Assembly: GCA_964424335.1 (NCBI GenBank)
Contig: CAYRIY010000160.1
Location: forward strand, 1 to 5,509
DNA: 5,509 bases
Source of the DNA: CAYRIY01 sp964424335
GTDB lineage: Bacteria; Bacillota; Limnochordia; DTU080; RSA5
Reading direction: 5' to 3'
The notes under the pieces are model-generated. The model did not search any database, had not been told where the DNA came from, and saw only the letters and a program-made list of their open reading frames with translations. This document shows, in pieces, positions 5,451-5,509 of the stretch. A program made the position numbers and the translations under genes. Position 1 is the first letter of the stretch, and each line of letters begins with the position of its first letter.

Positions 5451-5509
5451 CATCGTTCTATACATCACGCATACCCCGGAGCTAGGTGCGTCTCCCGGAG
5501 AATATCTAG

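Noticed and set aside
4971..5468. 165-codon minus-strand frame at the right edge
   Set aside because: It is antisense to the end of the oxidoreductase gene, with no ribosome binding site or recognisable motif.
5474..5509. CCCGGAG repeat and TCTCC-C-GGAGA palindrome after the oxidoreductase gene as a terminator
   Set aside because: The stem has only 5 pairs with a 1-nt loop and is not followed by a T-run, so it is not a convincing terminator.

Overview
The window looks like part of a draft bacterial genome. It has high G+C, strong Shine-Dalgarno sequences (GGAGG-like) about 7 nt ahead of the starts, and frequent GTG/TTG starts. A run of exactly 100 Ns at 3038-3137 is a conventional scaffold gap, so the true distance across it is unknown. 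The content (a Gfo/Idh/MocA oxidoreductase, a large secreted glycosidase-like protein and a PfkB sugar kinase) suits a heterotrophic carbohydrate degrader. I cannot name the phylum from the sequence alone.

Layout from left to right: (1) the C-terminal 75 residues of a PfkB-family carbohydrate kinase on the + strand, ending at 230. (2) Convergent to it, after only 8 bp, a 762-codon minus-strand gene (2527 to 239) for a Sec-exported three-domain protein resembling glycoside hydrolases. Its 269-bp upstream region holds overlapping, mutually exclusive inverted repeats (2575-2642), a hairpin over the start codon and a weak promoter candidate. (3) A short minus-strand gene of unknown function (2797 to about 3023). 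Its ribosome binding site and ATG are one frame away from its coding frame, which suggests a lost base beside the scaffold gap. (4) The gap. (5) A minus-strand Dph6/DUF71-type ATP-pyrophosphatase (3835 down into the gap) with a well-placed TTG start. (6) A 334-bp divergent intergenic region with palindromes and an array of four degenerate 17-bp repeats directly upstream of a TATGAT -10 candidate. (7) A complete + strand Gfo/Idh/MocA family dehydrogenase (4170-5450).

How they may work together (inference): the secreted protein would act on an external glycan or glycoside. The oxidoreductase would modify a resulting sugar or cyclitol, and the PfkB kinase would phosphorylate a sugar phosphate. 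The Dph6-like gene does not fit an obvious sugar pathway, and its bacterial role is unclear. The most unusual signals are regulatory: the 17-bp repeat array ahead of the oxidoreductase and the nested alternative hairpins in the leader of the secreted protein gene.
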